A stretch of 23,897 nucleotides of DNA, taken from positions 1 to 23,897 of the forward strand of contig DGKJ01000035.1 in assembly GCA_002387735.1 (NCBI GenBank), read 5' to 3'. The notes beneath the pieces were generated by a model that saw only the letters and a program-made list of their open reading frames with translations, was not told the origin of the DNA and did no database searches. This document shows, piece by piece, positions 16,563-23,897 of the stretch (position 1 is the first letter of the stretch; every line of letters begins with the position of its first letter). This stretch comes from Bacteriovoracaceae bacterium UBA4573. Its GTDB lineage: Bacteria; Bdellovibrionota; UBA1018; UBA923. The position numbers were made by a program, and so were the translations under genes.

Positions 16563-18268
16563 AAAACTTCTTCTTTACTCGTGTGTGTAACTGGAGCGTT
16601 TTGTAATTCTCGTAGTAGATCCAAATACAGCTTTTTTGCGTTTTGCTGTGAGATGCGATCCCCATTCAAGGTTGTAGTATAAATTTTTTGAATGAACTCG
16701 AGTTTCGTTTTACCCGAAGCGAAGCTGTTATAAAGTTTTTCACCCGCAATGAAGCCCAAATTTCTCGTAGCTTCTAAAAATATTGAGCCTCGATTGGGGC
16801 CGATCGCCAGCGAAATTGGGAGCGGTCGCGAAACGTAACGTCCGTTCGGTTCGCGTAGGTAGCGCCGCTGCGATTCGCAATGTTTTAATACCAGACCAGC
16901 TACTTTTTTGGTGGTGCGTTCTTGTAGAAGAGGCTTTTTGCCCAACGCTCGATTCGCTAATGCTCGAAAGTCGTCTTCTAGATCGCACTTGCGCTTATGA
17001 TTGAGTGTCTTGCTGCCGAAATAAGCAATCATGTTACGCAACAGATTCTGAAAAAAGTGACGTTGTGGATCAACTAAAATGTCCAGACTTCCCGAGTGCG
17101 AAGCGTGTAGTAAGGTCGACGCGGCTTCTCCGACCGCATTTACCGATTCCGAAGGCAGGTAAATTGCTATCGACGGTGAAGAAAGAGTTCCTTTGGTGCG
17201 CATCGGAATCAGAACCGTGCGATTACCCAGCACTTGAGCTTTTATAGTTCTCAATTCTGCCTTCGTTAGGCTTCGCAATAATTCGCTATTCGAAAGAAAT
17301 GCGAGGTCGTTGACCGTGTGAATAGAAAAATCCACCACACTATTCAAGGGGAGCTGAAGTGTTTCCGCCAAATGTTTAAGGTTTTGAGTAGTGAGTTCGT
17401 GAAAACTAATGCCTTCACCTTCGTCAATTAATTGGCTGGCTTCTGCCCACTGTAAATATGATTGAAGTTTAACCCAGGGAGCTGCGCTGATTATGCAATA
17501 TCGATCGGAACTTAATTTAAGAACGTCGACCGTGTGTTCGCGCCCCTGTGAGGCAAGGCGCCAATACAAACTTTCACTGTTCTGAAAAACTGTGAGAATT
17601 TTTCGTTTAGACTTAGCACGCGCTAATTCTGTTTTTATTTTTCGCGGAATATGACCACTAGCCAAATGAAGGTCCCCATACAAGACCACTAGCCTTCGGT
17701 TCGGATTGGCCAATGCAAATTGAGAAATAACCTCTGCGGCGTGTTGATCTCGCGCAGTAAGCTCCGAAGTACCGGTGTTGAGTGCCAACACCGGGAGTCC
17801 GCGCTCCTTTGCGAAAAGAACTAGCGGCCTAAAGTTTTCCCAGGGAAAACCCCACTTTTTTGAGTAATCAATCTTCTTTAGCAACTCGTTTTCTGAAATT
17901 GCGTCTTCCAGAAACTGATCCAAATATTTTTGATCTTCCGTTCGCACCAGTTCTAAACCAAGAGCCAGACCGCGTTTGTTGGGTTCGGTAGGGTCGTCGA
18001 GATTCCAAAGATCGGTTAAAAGTCGTAGGGCCGATCTCTGTGACTGGGAAAACGTGTGATAATCGCCAACCAAAACGATGTCGGCTTTTTGGGCGGCTGC
18101 GATGAGGGCCGGACGATTAGAATATTCGGCAGCGCCACGGAATTCTTTTTTGTAAGCTTCGTAATAACTACGCAGTTCCCGTGGTTGTTCGCCAAGGGTT
18201 TTACGAACCTCAGCTCGAATCATTAGGAGAATGTTTTTTTGTAATTTAAGTATTCTCCGATGGCTCAT
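16559..18268 (-). CDS. ChaN-like (haem-binding uptake fold) protein with long extra C-terminal region
   Basis: The protein has 569 residues, with no signal peptide or lipobox, so it appears cytoplasmic. Residues about 55-260 fit the ChaN/Tiki-like fold (Cofac_haem_bdg): ADIVLVGDYHTFSQSQRSAL (62-81) supplies a strand and a His in the family's GExH position, ALGLELV (102-108) the conserved Glu, then GFPWENFRPLVLFAKERGLP and VLALNTG, and VVLYGDLHLASGHIP (194-208). Known ChaN members are iron-regulated lipoproteins that bind haem; this cytoplasmic form may do something else. Residues about 270-569 are not recognised and contain another His- and Arg-rich segment (403-480). The gene starts directly at the stop of the gene before it (TAA then ATG), with no ribosome site, so translation is probably coupled. 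It is the last gene of a three-gene operon. Confidence 0.75.
   Translation of the reverse strand: MSHRRILKLQKNILLMIRAEVRKTLGEQPRELRSYYEAYKKEFRGAAEYSNRPALIAAAQKADIVLVGDYHTFSQSQRSALRLLTDLWNLDDPTEPNKRGLALGLELVRTEDQKYLDQFLEDAISENELLKKIDYSKKWGFPWENFRPLVLFAKERGLPVLALNTGTSELTARDQHAAEVISQFALANPNRRLVVLYGDLHLASGHIPRKIKTELARAKSKRKILTVFQNSESLYWRLASQGREHTVDVLKLSSDRYCIISAAPWVKLQSYLQWAEASQLIDEGEGISFHELTTQNLKHLAETLQLPLNSVVDFSIHTVNDLAFLSNSELLRSLTKAELRTIKAQVLGNRTVLIPMRTKGTLSSPSIAIYLPSESVNAVGEAASTLLHASHSGSLDILVDPQRHFFQNLLRNMIAYFGSKTLNHKRKCDLEDDFRALANRALGKKPLLQERTTKKVAGLVLKHCESQRRYLREPNGRYVSRPLPISLAIGPNRGSIFLEATRNLGFIAGEKLYNSFASGKTKLEFIQKIYTTTLNGDRISQQNAKKLYLDLLRELQNAPVTHTSKEEVF
17772..17794 (-). repeat. Perfect inverted repeat inside the ChaN-like gene
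   Basis: CCGGTGTTG (17772-17780) and CAACACCGG (17786-17794) pair perfectly over nine bases with a five-base loop. In the transcript it forms a stable hairpin inside the codons for PVLALNTG. No U-run follows, so it is not an ordinary terminator. It may affect mRNA processing or be chance. Confidence 0.8.
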
Positions 18269-18991
18269 TTAGTTATTTAAAAAAATCCGATCAGTGCAAT
18301 GATCTAAGCCTCGAGTGCGTGAAAAAGTAGCATTGTGAGCTAAAAATTTAGCGAAATGTTCAAAAACTACACTCTCGAATCTACAAGCTAGAGTTTTGGC
18401 TTCCGCATTACTCGATACAGAATGACCTCTAGCATGTGGACAAAATCGCAACTCATAGTGAACTTCATTTTCAGTTAAACGGCGCGGTAGTAAAGGCTTC
18501 CACTGCAAATCTCCACCTTCCAGAAACTGATAGAGCCCTTCGAAAACGCTATAGGAGTCGTACCGCTCATCATTTGGAATTAAGAGCTTTTCGCCCGCAA
18601 TCTCTCGCCCCCAAAGCGCGCATATATTGATACACTCCTCGATACGAATTTGAGCCTCAGTCTCGCCGACGCGCTGGTGATGCGCATGCAAAAGATCAAA
18701 AAGGTGAGCTTCGAAAGCGCAAAGCTCGTCGTAAAAGCGAGCAAGAAACGATTCGACTGGTGTATCGTCTAACAATTCAGTGAGCGGATAGGGCTTACGA
18801 ATGCCGAGGCCCGAAACCTTTTCGGCACGATCTAAGGTAGATGCAAAAAGTTTTTCGGTTCTGGCTAGCGAAACCAGAAGTTCAGGGTCTCCGCTATTTT
18901 GGTAAACCTCCGCAATACGACGCAACCACTGTAGGCGGCGAACAATGGCTCCAAAAAAAACGTAGTGTGAAGGACCTACCAGACTAGGCAT
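18269..18991 (-). CDS. Conserved-looking Cys/His-rich protein of unknown function (240 residues)
   Basis: The protein has 240 residues, no signal peptide and no membrane segment. The N-terminal two-thirds is helical (for example FGAIVRRLQWLRRIAEVYQN, then FEAHLFDLLHAHHQRV near 93-107). The C-terminal part has a cluster of metal-ligand residues: C120, C124, C184, H186, H190, C203, H212, H219, H231 and C232, including LRFCPHARGH (181-190). A bound metal or iron-sulfur cluster is possible but there is no classical spaced motif. It sits 14 bases after the methyltransferase-like gene and ends where the ChaN-like gene begins, so the three act as one operon. The ribosome site is weak. I do not recognise the family. 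Confidence 0.8.
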   Translation of the reverse strand: MPSLVGPSHYVFFGAIVRRLQWLRRIAEVYQNSGDPELLVSLARTEKLFASTLDRAEKVSGLGIRKPYPLTELLDDTPVESFLARFYDELCAFEAHLFDLLHAHHQRVGETEAQIRIEECINICALWGREIAGEKLLIPNDERYDSYSVFEGLYQFLEGGDLQWKPLLPRRLTENEVHYELRFCPHARGHSVSSNAEAKTLACRFESVVFEHFAKFLAHNATFSRTRGLDHCTDRIFLNN

Positions 18992-19005
18992 AACGGTTTA
19001 TAGTC

Positions 19006-21783
19006 TCAATGAAGAAACTCTTTCATGTCCCCGGCGACTTCAAACAAATCCTGCGAGAGTAAATTCAATACGAACTCATAAATGGCAATTTCAGAGTCAA
19101 TATCCCCAATCACGCGAACAATTTCGGTGGTTTGGGCCGTAAAGAGCGGAATATCACGCGGAATCCGAAGTAAATGCGTGGCCTCGGACCATAGATGATC
19201 TTTTAGCTCTTTGAGTTGCGCGACAACGTAGTTTTTGAGCGCAATTGGAACCGTGAGTTGAATCACGGGACCTTGTCGGGCATTAATGAGTACGAACGCC
19301 AAGTCGCCCTGCGAAACTGCACTGACGTCGGCTAATATCCAATGGTCCGGTGAAAGCGGTGTTTTGCTGCGATCGGCAAAATGCACTCGAATTTCCGGAC
19401 AGTCACGCAAACGCGCTAACAACAATGAAGGGTAGAACTGGGTAACCGACTCTGGAAGCAAAGCAAAACACTCTTTGGTGGCGTTCACATTGAACAGAGG
19501 GCGATAACGTTCGGCGGCTCGCCTCAAAGTATGCGCCTTTTTGGCCATAGCGACAAAGCGAGCTTGCTTAGCATCATGCGAGTCGCCGTTAGCGCCGCCA
19601 AAAGCCCAAGTCTTTAGCGCGGCGGCGGCTGGTTTTTTTTCGCCAATCCAATCGAGTGCTTCGTGCACCAACTCACTTGGTACCGACGAAAGATCAGGCA
19701 TCGGAGCCGATTTGAGTTCCTGCAAACGTGGAGTCTTACCCGCACCCTGAACAAAGAGTTGATGTTTGAGCCAAAACTGAACCGGTGAAGAATTGAGCAT
19801 AGCCACTAGCCAGGCAACATCTGAAGGGTTGTGCGGAAAAATTAAGGTTTTTCCTGGTTCTGGGTTTCGATTGAGCGGGAGAAATCCGAGCGTGTCGTCT
19901 TTTCGAATCACTTCAATCGCGGTGCTTTTAACCGACGGGCCAGCAAAAAGGCCATTTTGACTATCTTGAGCCCAAGTTTGAATCGACGCTAACTGAAAAA
20001 GTTTCGGAAATTTCTGGTTCAAATGGCGCACAAGTGGTGCGGCACCTCGAACGAAAAGGTGGTCCCAACCGCGCTCAGCAAGTTCGTGTTGAGTGGCGCT
20101 AGAATCTTCAAGCTCCGTGAAATCGATACGATTAGTCCCGAATTTGCCAAACCGCGGTCGGTGTAAATCTCTTTCGTTTTTATTATGCACGCGACGAAAA
20201 ACATAAAGGTAACGATAAGGGGCGAGTTCTTCACCCGTAAGTTCTACGAAATACTCCAGCGTGGCCATGCCAAGAAGGGCTTTTCGCAAACGTTCGCCGT
20301 CGTGGGAATCGGGCAGTACTCGGTGGGAGAGATACACGCAGGTGCCGTTTTCTTTAAGCTTGCTGATTGCGAGGTTTAAATGAAGCTCTCCCCAATTTAG
20401 ATTGGAGCTGCTCGAAAGAAGCCCTCTCCAGTGCGGCAGTTGCTCTGAAAGTGCTTTGAGCCACCGAGTCGATTTAGAACGATCAATATGATCTAATACG
20501 AGCGCTTGATCAAAACCTTCGATCTGCTGAATTTGTCCTGCGGTTCCCTGGTGCAAACGCGAAACATCGGGACCACCGAGCGGAAGTTGCTCAAGATTAT
20601 GCAGTTCAAGCCCCATGAGAGGTGCAATATGAAGAATCTGGGGCAGTCGTGTGCGTGTAGGTGAGCACTCCTTCAAGTGGCGAAGCAATGCGAGCAAACC
20701 CATCATCTCTGTGAATGAAACTTCAAACAGTTCACTTTCACAGGCCCAAATCGCACGTGAAACTTGCGAAGAATCGGTGCAAATGTCAGTGCACTCACCA
20801 CCGAGTTTCGTAAGTAGTTTTTCCACGAGGTTGAGTGAAAAGTCGCCGAGTTCAAGGCACGGTAGAAAAGTTTTTTTACAAACAGTTTCACCGTGGAAAG
20901 AACTTAAGTAGGTGACCCCTAGTTTTTCGAGAACCTCTTCGCAAAAGGCGGCTACTTTTCTTTCACCGTCGAAATCGAGGTGCCGAAACTGTCTTCGAAG
21001 GGGCGTGGTCGACATCCATTTGCGAGCACTGTGATCGCTCCATTCAAAATTTTCTGACTTGTTATTAAACTGCTCGAGGGCGGCAGCAAGTTGTTGCTGG
21101 GCCGCAGTGCTTGGAACATACCAAGAGTACAGATTGCTTCGAACAAAATTCCAGCAGTGCTTGTCGTAGGAAAAACCTTGAGCACAGTTCTGCAGAAAAC
21201 TATGAATGGTAAAATTAAGTCGCCCAAGATCGGCGTTTTCAAATGAGCGCCAGCCAAGAACACCGAGGTGTTTTAGAAAAAAGATTCCTAAAATTTGGAA
21301 AAGCGCGACTTCGGCTACGAAACCTTCCCAGGCTGCCAAGCCAAGCGTGCGGCCGAAATCTGTTTCACGATAGCTTTCACGCAAAATATCGGTGAGGGAA
21401 AGCGAACGATTGAGTTTTTCCCCTCGAGCTCGTGCAACTTTGCGAGCAATGAATTCAAGACGGCGCTCAATAGCGGTTCTTCTTCCTGGATTCAATGCCA
21501 GCAGTCGATCTCGTGATGCGCGTACGTCTTTGGTAAGAATTTCAAACGCCGCATTTAGTGGATGTTGTTCCAACGAAACGCTCAGCTGGGGATCGAGGCG
21601 AAGCGCCGAAGTTGGTGCCGATTGTGTCGCTGAAGTGCTGATTCCACCCTTGCTAAGGGCAAAAACCATAGGGTTGGAATTGCCGAGCTCGGGATCGTCG
21701 GTGACGACCCGGCCCAAAAGAGTTTTGGTATTCAGGAGTTGGGACAGTTGTGATCGTTCGGATGAAGTTTGCTCGATGCCCAT
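19006..21783 (-). CDS. Protein resembling a catalytically degenerate Type IIG/N6-adenine DNA methyltransferase
   Basis: The protein has 925 residues. The order of sections recalls Type IIG restriction-modification enzymes. A helical N-terminus (about 60-290) contains a WYVPS segment (221-225) where YYTP would be. At 381-393 PQILHIAPLMGLE replaces the glycine-rich SAM motif. At 423-435 a GFDQALVLDHIDR segment stands where the catalytic NPPY normally lies. It is followed by the usual continuation: helix, LKENGTCVYLSHRVLP, LRKALLG, then YFVEL. Later, AMLNSSPVQFWLKHQ (661-675) and GAGKTPRLQELKSAPMP (680-696) match the hinge before and inside the target-recognition part. The end, DIDSEIAIYEFVLNLL, fits the family's closing helix. 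No NPPY, no intact SAM motif and no nuclease motif remains, so catalysis is unlikely. The assignment rests on pattern and order, not on identity. It leads a three-gene operon with a weak ribosome site. Confidence 0.6.
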   Translation of the reverse strand: MGIEQTSSERSQLSQLLNTKTLLGRVVTDDPELGNSNPMVFALSKGGISTSATQSAPTSALRLDPQLSVSLEQHPLNAAFEILTKDVRASRDRLLALNPGRRTAIERRLEFIARKVARARGEKLNRSLSLTDILRESYRETDFGRTLGLAAWEGFVAEVALFQILGIFFLKHLGVLGWRSFENADLGRLNFTIHSFLQNCAQGFSYDKHCWNFVRSNLYSWYVPSTAAQQQLAAALEQFNNKSENFEWSDHSARKWMSTTPLRRQFRHLDFDGERKVAAFCEEVLEKLGVTYLSSFHGETVCKKTFLPCLELGDFSLNLVEKLLTKLGGECTDICTDSSQVSRAIWACESELFEVSFTEMMGLLALLRHLKECSPTRTRLPQILHIAPLMGLELHNLEQLPLGGPDVSRLHQGTAGQIQQIEGFDQALVLDHIDRSKSTRWLKALSEQLPHWRGLLSSSSNLNWGELHLNLAISKLKENGTCVYLSHRVLPDSHDGERLRKALLGMATLEYFVELTGEELAPYRYLYVFRRVHNKNERDLHRPRFGKFGTNRIDFTELEDSSATQHELAERGWDHLFVRGAAPLVRHLNQKFPKLFQLASIQTWAQDSQNGLFAGPSVKSTAIEVIRKDDTLGFLPLNRNPEPGKTLIFPHNPSDVAWLVAMLNSSPVQFWLKHQLFVQGAGKTPRLQELKSAPMPDLSSVPSELVHEALDWIGEKKPAAAALKTWAFGGANGDSHDAKQARFVAMAKKAHTLRRAAERYRPLFNVNATKECFALLPESVTQFYPSLLLARLRDCPEIRVHFADRSKTPLSPDHWILADVSAVSQGDLAFVLINARQGPVIQLTVPIALKNYVVAQLKELKDHLWSEATHLLRIPRDIPLFTAQTTEIVRVIGDIDSEIAIYEFVLNLLSQDLFEVAGDMKEFLH

Positions 21784-21810
21784 GTCTGTTCTGAAATTAG
21801 TACCGAAAGA

Positions 21811-21826
21811 CTTCAGAAATTTGAAG
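21811..21826. promoter_or_regulatory. Imperfect palindrome in the divergent promoter region
   Basis: CTTCA (21811-21815) and TGAAG (21822-21826) are inverted around GAAATT. It lies in the 109-base gap between the methyltransferase-like operon (-) and the rsmD operon (+), where a regulator of either could bind. The arms are short, so chance is possible. Confidence 0.3.
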
Positions 21827-21892
21827 ACTTGCCGAAAAAATTAATAGCGGAACCGGGCACGGTCTTAACAATATGCTCGGAGAGGAGAATCT

Positions 21893-22405
21893 ATGGTACA
21901 GGGTGACAAAGAAGTCGCACAGCCACAGGACGATACGGGTGAGATCGATCGCATCATGAAAGAGATCGAAGAGCTCGAAAAAAACATGGGTGCAGCGCCT
22001 GCAGCAGCGCCTGCAGCGGGTCCAGTGGTCGCGCCCGAAGCCGCGGTTGCCCCAGCTCCAGTTAAGGATGCTGCGACGCAAGAGCCAGTTGCTCCAGTTT
22101 CGGCAGAAACAAACGAAGACGACAATATGCATCATAATGTTGTGCCGCTTCATGCAGATTCGGGCGATTCCGAGAGTTTAGTTGAGTCGGACGCCGTGTT
22201 AACTAACAACGAACCACTTATGAAATCTGATTCTCAATACGAGGGCGACGGTGCTCTGGCGTTGAAAGTCGGTGGGTGTGCGGAAGTTCAGCTCGAGTTT
22301 ACTCGAGCCGGCGTGGCAGTGACTCTTCACTGTTCTGACGACGGACTTTCGATCACTACTGACCAAGGCGCCGAATTCCGAATTCCCTTTCGAAAAGCAG
22401 CCTAA
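21893..22405 (+). CDS. Small protein with amphipathic helix, Ala/Pro linker and C-terminal beta domain
   Basis: The protein has 170 residues. A strong AGAGGAG ribosome site sits seven bases before the ATG, which fixes the start. Residues 16-32 form an amphipathic, charged helix (EIDRIMKEIEELEKNM). Residues 33-75 are Ala/Pro-rich (APAAAPAAGPVVAPEA) and probably flexible; the DNA here repeats GCAGCGCCTGCA. Residues 76-118 are acidic and low in hydrophobics. Residues 119-168 look like a small beta domain (ALALKVGG, AEVQLEF, AVTLHC, LSITT, AEFRIPF). There is no signal peptide or membrane segment, so it is likely cytoplasmic. It is the first gene of an operon with rsmD, coaD and an aminotransferase, with 21 bases to rsmD. 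I do not recognise it. Linker-plus-helix proteins of this shape often tether or interact with partners. Confidence 0.85.
   Translation: MVQGDKEVAQPQDDTGEIDRIMKEIEELEKNMGAAPAAAPAAGPVVAPEAAVAPAPVKDAATQEPVAPVSAETNEDDNMHHNVVPLHADSGDSESLVESDAVLTNNEPLMKSDSQYEGDGALALKVGGCAEVQLEFTRAGVAVTLHCSDDGLSITTDQGAEFRIPFRKAA
21993..22016 (+). repeat. Tandem 12-base repeat coding Ala-Ala-Pro-Ala
   Basis: The unit GCAGCGCCTGCA occurs twice in direct succession and yields the Ala/Pro linker of the small protein. Further imperfect units follow. It is a likely site of length variation. Confidence 0.75.
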
Positions 22406-22415
22406 GTCCGGTAAA

Positions 22416-22431
22416 AGCATCGCTAGATGCT
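22416..22431 (+). promoter_or_regulatory. Hairpin covering the rsmD start codon
   Basis: AGCATC (22416-22421) and GATGCT (22426-22431) form a perfect six-base stem with a four-base loop. The ATG of rsmD (22427-22429) is inside the right arm, and there is no good ribosome site. Translation may depend on ribosomes arriving from the upstream gene, which would open the stem. Confidence 0.45.
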
Positions 22432-23032
22432 CAGTATCTCATCGGGGCTCCTCCGGGGCCTTTCCTTAACTTCTCCACCCGAAAAGCTTGCTCATGAGGG
22501 CGTGCGCCCGACTGGACAGAAAACCCGCCAAGCGGTTTTTAATGTGTTGCGCCACTTTCAGTTTTGCGGTGAACCTATTTTGGCCGGGGCAGTAGTGGCC
22601 GATTTGTTTGCGGGAGCTGGAACCCTTGGGCTTGAGGCCGTGTCCAATGGCGCTAAAAGTTGTGTATTTTTGGAAGCTCATCGCGCTGTTTTGCCGGTAT
22701 TGCAGCGAAACGTCGCGATCGTCGCCGAAAAAATGCTCAAGCAAGGGCACGAAGTGCAATTGAGCGTTCTCCCGGGAGACGCACTTTCCAACTACTCGAG
22801 GCTACCAAGTATTCGAATTTTGTTCGCCGATGCGCCGTATAAGGCCGCAGTCGCCCTGCAATTGCTCGAGACCGAGGCTAAAAGTTCGAAAATAGATCAA
22901 AATGGTCTTCTAATTCTCGAAGTCTCGATCGCCGAAAAGGTGCCCGGTCAGGTAGGGGCGCTCGTGCGTTTTGACGAAAAGATTTACGGTGACACGGCCG
23001 TTCATTTTTTTGTAAAAAAAGGTTTCGCATGA
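22427..23032 (+). CDS. rsmD: 16S rRNA (guanine(966)-N(2))-methyltransferase RsmD
   Basis: The protein has 201 residues, the usual size. RsmD methylates G966 of 16S rRNA in the 30S subunit using S-adenosylmethionine. Family landmarks are in order: N-terminal ISSGLLRGLSL (4-14), RPTGQKTRQAVFNVL (27-41, the RPT...R-x-ALFN-L pattern), SAM motif I DLFAGAGTLGLEA (59-71), the acidic FLEAHRA segment (81-87), motif IV DAPY (135-138) and the closing IYGDTAVHFF (186-195). Motif IV is normally DPPY; the second position here is Ala, which is unusual but leaves the Asp, second Pro and Tyr. It overlaps coaD by four bases (ATGA). The ATG start has no ribosome site and sits in a hairpin, so coupling to the upstream gene is likely. 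Confidence 0.88.
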   Translation: MLSISSGLLRGLSLTSPPEKLAHEGVRPTGQKTRQAVFNVLRHFQFCGEPILAGAVVADLFAGAGTLGLEAVSNGAKSCVFLEAHRAVLPVLQRNVAIVAEKMLKQGHEVQLSVLPGDALSNYSRLPSIRILFADAPYKAAVALQLLETEAKSSKIDQNGLLILEVSIAEKVPGQVGALVRFDEKIYGDTAVHFFVKKGFA

Positions 23033-23529
23033 ACCGCCTAATACGACGCGCACTTTATCCAGGAAGTTTTGATCCGCTCACCAACGGGCACCTCGACATC
23101 ATCGAGCGAACGCTCTCGGTTTTTCATGAAGTTAGAGTTTTAGTGGCGGCGAGCTCGCGGAAAAACTCAATGCTTTCAATGGAAGAGCGCGTGGAATTAA
23201 TAAAAAAAGCATTCAAAGGTAATCGGCGAGTGACCGTGGATTGTTGGGAAGGTCTAATCATGGACTACGCCCGAAATCACAAAATGCACGCCGTGGTGCG
23301 CGGGTTGCGAGCTGCCAGCGATTTCGAATACGAGTTTATGATGGCTGCGATGAATCGCAATCTTAATTCGGACGTTGAAACGTTTTTCATGATGACCGGT
23401 CAGAATATGTTTTTTATCAGCTCGACGATGGTGAAAGAACTTTTTCGCTTTGGGGGAGATATCGCGCCCTACGTTCCTAAACCCGTGCTGCAACGGCTCA
23501 TGCAAAAACGTAAAGAAGGGGAACTCTAA
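23029..23529 (+). CDS. coaD: Phosphopantetheine adenylyltransferase
   Basis: The protein has 166 residues, the normal length. CoaD joins ATP and 4'-phosphopantetheine to give dephospho-CoA, the penultimate step of coenzyme A biosynthesis, in the cytoplasm. Clear family motifs: ALYPGSFDPLTNGHLDI (8-24) with the nucleotide-binding T-x-GH (T18, G20, H21), RGLRAASDFEYE (91-102) for substrate binding, and ISSTMVKEL (130-138), the conserved ISS-x-x-KE motif. AAAGG lies six bases before the ATG at 23029, which overlaps the rsmD stop. The next gene starts immediately at its stop (TAA then ATG). It sits next to rsmD in many bacteria, which supports both calls. Confidence 0.96.
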   Translation: MNRLIRRALYPGSFDPLTNGHLDIIERTLSVFHEVRVLVAASSRKNSMLSMEERVELIKKAFKGNRRVTVDCWEGLIMDYARNHKMHAVVRGLRAASDFEYEFMMAAMNRNLNSDVETFFMMTGQNMFFISSTMVKELFRFGGDIAPYVPKPVLQRLMQKRKEGEL

Positions 23530-23897
23530 ATGCATAAACTCGCTGATCGACTTGCGAACGTCACGGAAAGTTCAACCCTGAAAATGAATTCAGCCGCACG
23601 TGAATTAGCGGCCCAGGGAAAAAAAGTCATCAACCTGACGGCGGGAGAGCCTGACTTTAAGCCGTTTTCGGCGATCAAAGACGCTACGATTGATGCCATT
23701 AAATCAGATTTCAACAAGTATACGCCGGTCCCTGGTATGCCGGAATTGCGCAAGGCAATCGCAGAAAAACTAAATCGGGAAAATGGGCTTGCTTACAAGC
23801 CGGAAGAAGTTTGTGTCTCGGCGGGTGGGAAACAAACGATTTTTAAATTTATTCTTTCGATCGTGAACGATGGAGATGAGGTGTTGATACCCGCGCC
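23530..23897 (+). CDS. Class I pyridoxal-phosphate aminotransferase, aspartate aminotransferase-like (cut by window end)
   Basis: Only the first 122 codons are present; the frame is open to the last base. It begins MHKLADRLANVTESSTL, continues with INLTAGEPDF (38-47), the substrate-binding region of class I enzymes, and then YTPVPGMPELRKAIAEKL and PEEVCVSAGGKQTIF, which place it near the aspartate aminotransferase AspB/AspC subgroup of bacteria. Such enzymes exchange amino groups between aspartate and 2-oxoglutarate using pyridoxal phosphate. The catalytic Lys lies beyond the window, so substrate cannot be checked. The ATG directly follows the coaD stop, so it belongs to the same operon. Confidence 0.9.
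   Translation, partial: MHKLADRLANVTESSTLKMNSAARELAAQGKKVINLTAGEPDFKPFSAIKDATIDAIKSDFNKYTPVPGMPELRKAIAEKLNRENGLAYKPEEVCVSAGGKQTIFKFILSIVNDGDEVLIPA

Noticed and set aside
16555..16569. AAGTTT-AAA-AAACTT palindrome at the convergent stops as a bidirectional terminator
   Set aside because: The stem has only one G-C pair per arm and a three-base loop, too weak for an intrinsic terminator.
21392..21844. 150-codon plus-strand frame opposite the methyltransferase-like gene
   Set aside because: It runs antisense to a long, well-supported gene and has Arg/Ser-rich shadow composition without any recognised domain.
1..23897. tRNA, rRNA, CRISPR array, insertion sequence or attachment site
   Set aside because: No cloverleaf-like gap, regularly spaced direct repeat, transposase motif or terminal inverted repeat was found, and all intergenic gaps are short.

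Overview
The window reads as chromosomal DNA of a Gram-negative bacterium with an outer membrane. It carries a TonB-dependent receptor, a lipobox lipoprotein, Sec signal peptides, a sigma-54-type activator and an HD-GYP protein with a long proline-rich linker. My best guess is Bdellovibrionota/Oligoflexia or a similar deltaproteobacterial-type lineage. This rests on the HD-GYP architecture, the mid-range GC, the many large orphan proteins and the compact packing; no rRNA or other decisive marker is present. Genes are tightly packed and no gene-free stretch exceeds 300 bases. I see no tRNA, rRNA, CRISPR array, insertion sequence or phage gene.

Bases 1-3616: a very charged, mostly disordered protein (+) converges on an HD-GYP protein (-), which suggests a signalling neighbourhood. 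Bases 3627-6741: a two-gene ABC importer core, with a permease made of two fused permease domains and an ATPase carrying an extra C-terminal domain. No solute-binding protein is seen. Bases 6738-9773 (-): a large exported protein of unknown function, with a stop codon that overlaps the ATPase stop.

Bases 10002-16562 (+) look like one transcriptional block: a TonB-dependent receptor, a protein that appears to be two HmuY-like haem-binding modules read as one frame, an NtrB-like sensor kinase and a sigma-54 response regulator. The likely theme is haem or other ligand acquisition coupled to two-component control; the coupling is inferred from position only.

Bases 21783 down to 16559 (-) form a three-gene operon. 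It encodes a 925-residue protein resembling a Type IIG DNA methyltransferase with its catalytic motifs lost, a small Cys/His-rich protein, and a cytoplasmic ChaN-like (haem-binding fold) protein with a long extra C-terminal region. This is the best candidate for an undescribed system in the window.

Bases 21893-23897 (+) form an operon of a small Ala/Pro-linker protein, rsmD (16S rRNA methyltransferase), coaD (CoA biosynthesis) and a class I aminotransferase cut by the window end.

Recurrent oddities are convergent gene pairs whose stop codons share one TTAA tetramer (twice), a nine-base homopolymer in the HD-GYP linker, and an apparent gene fusion inside the HmuY-like frame.
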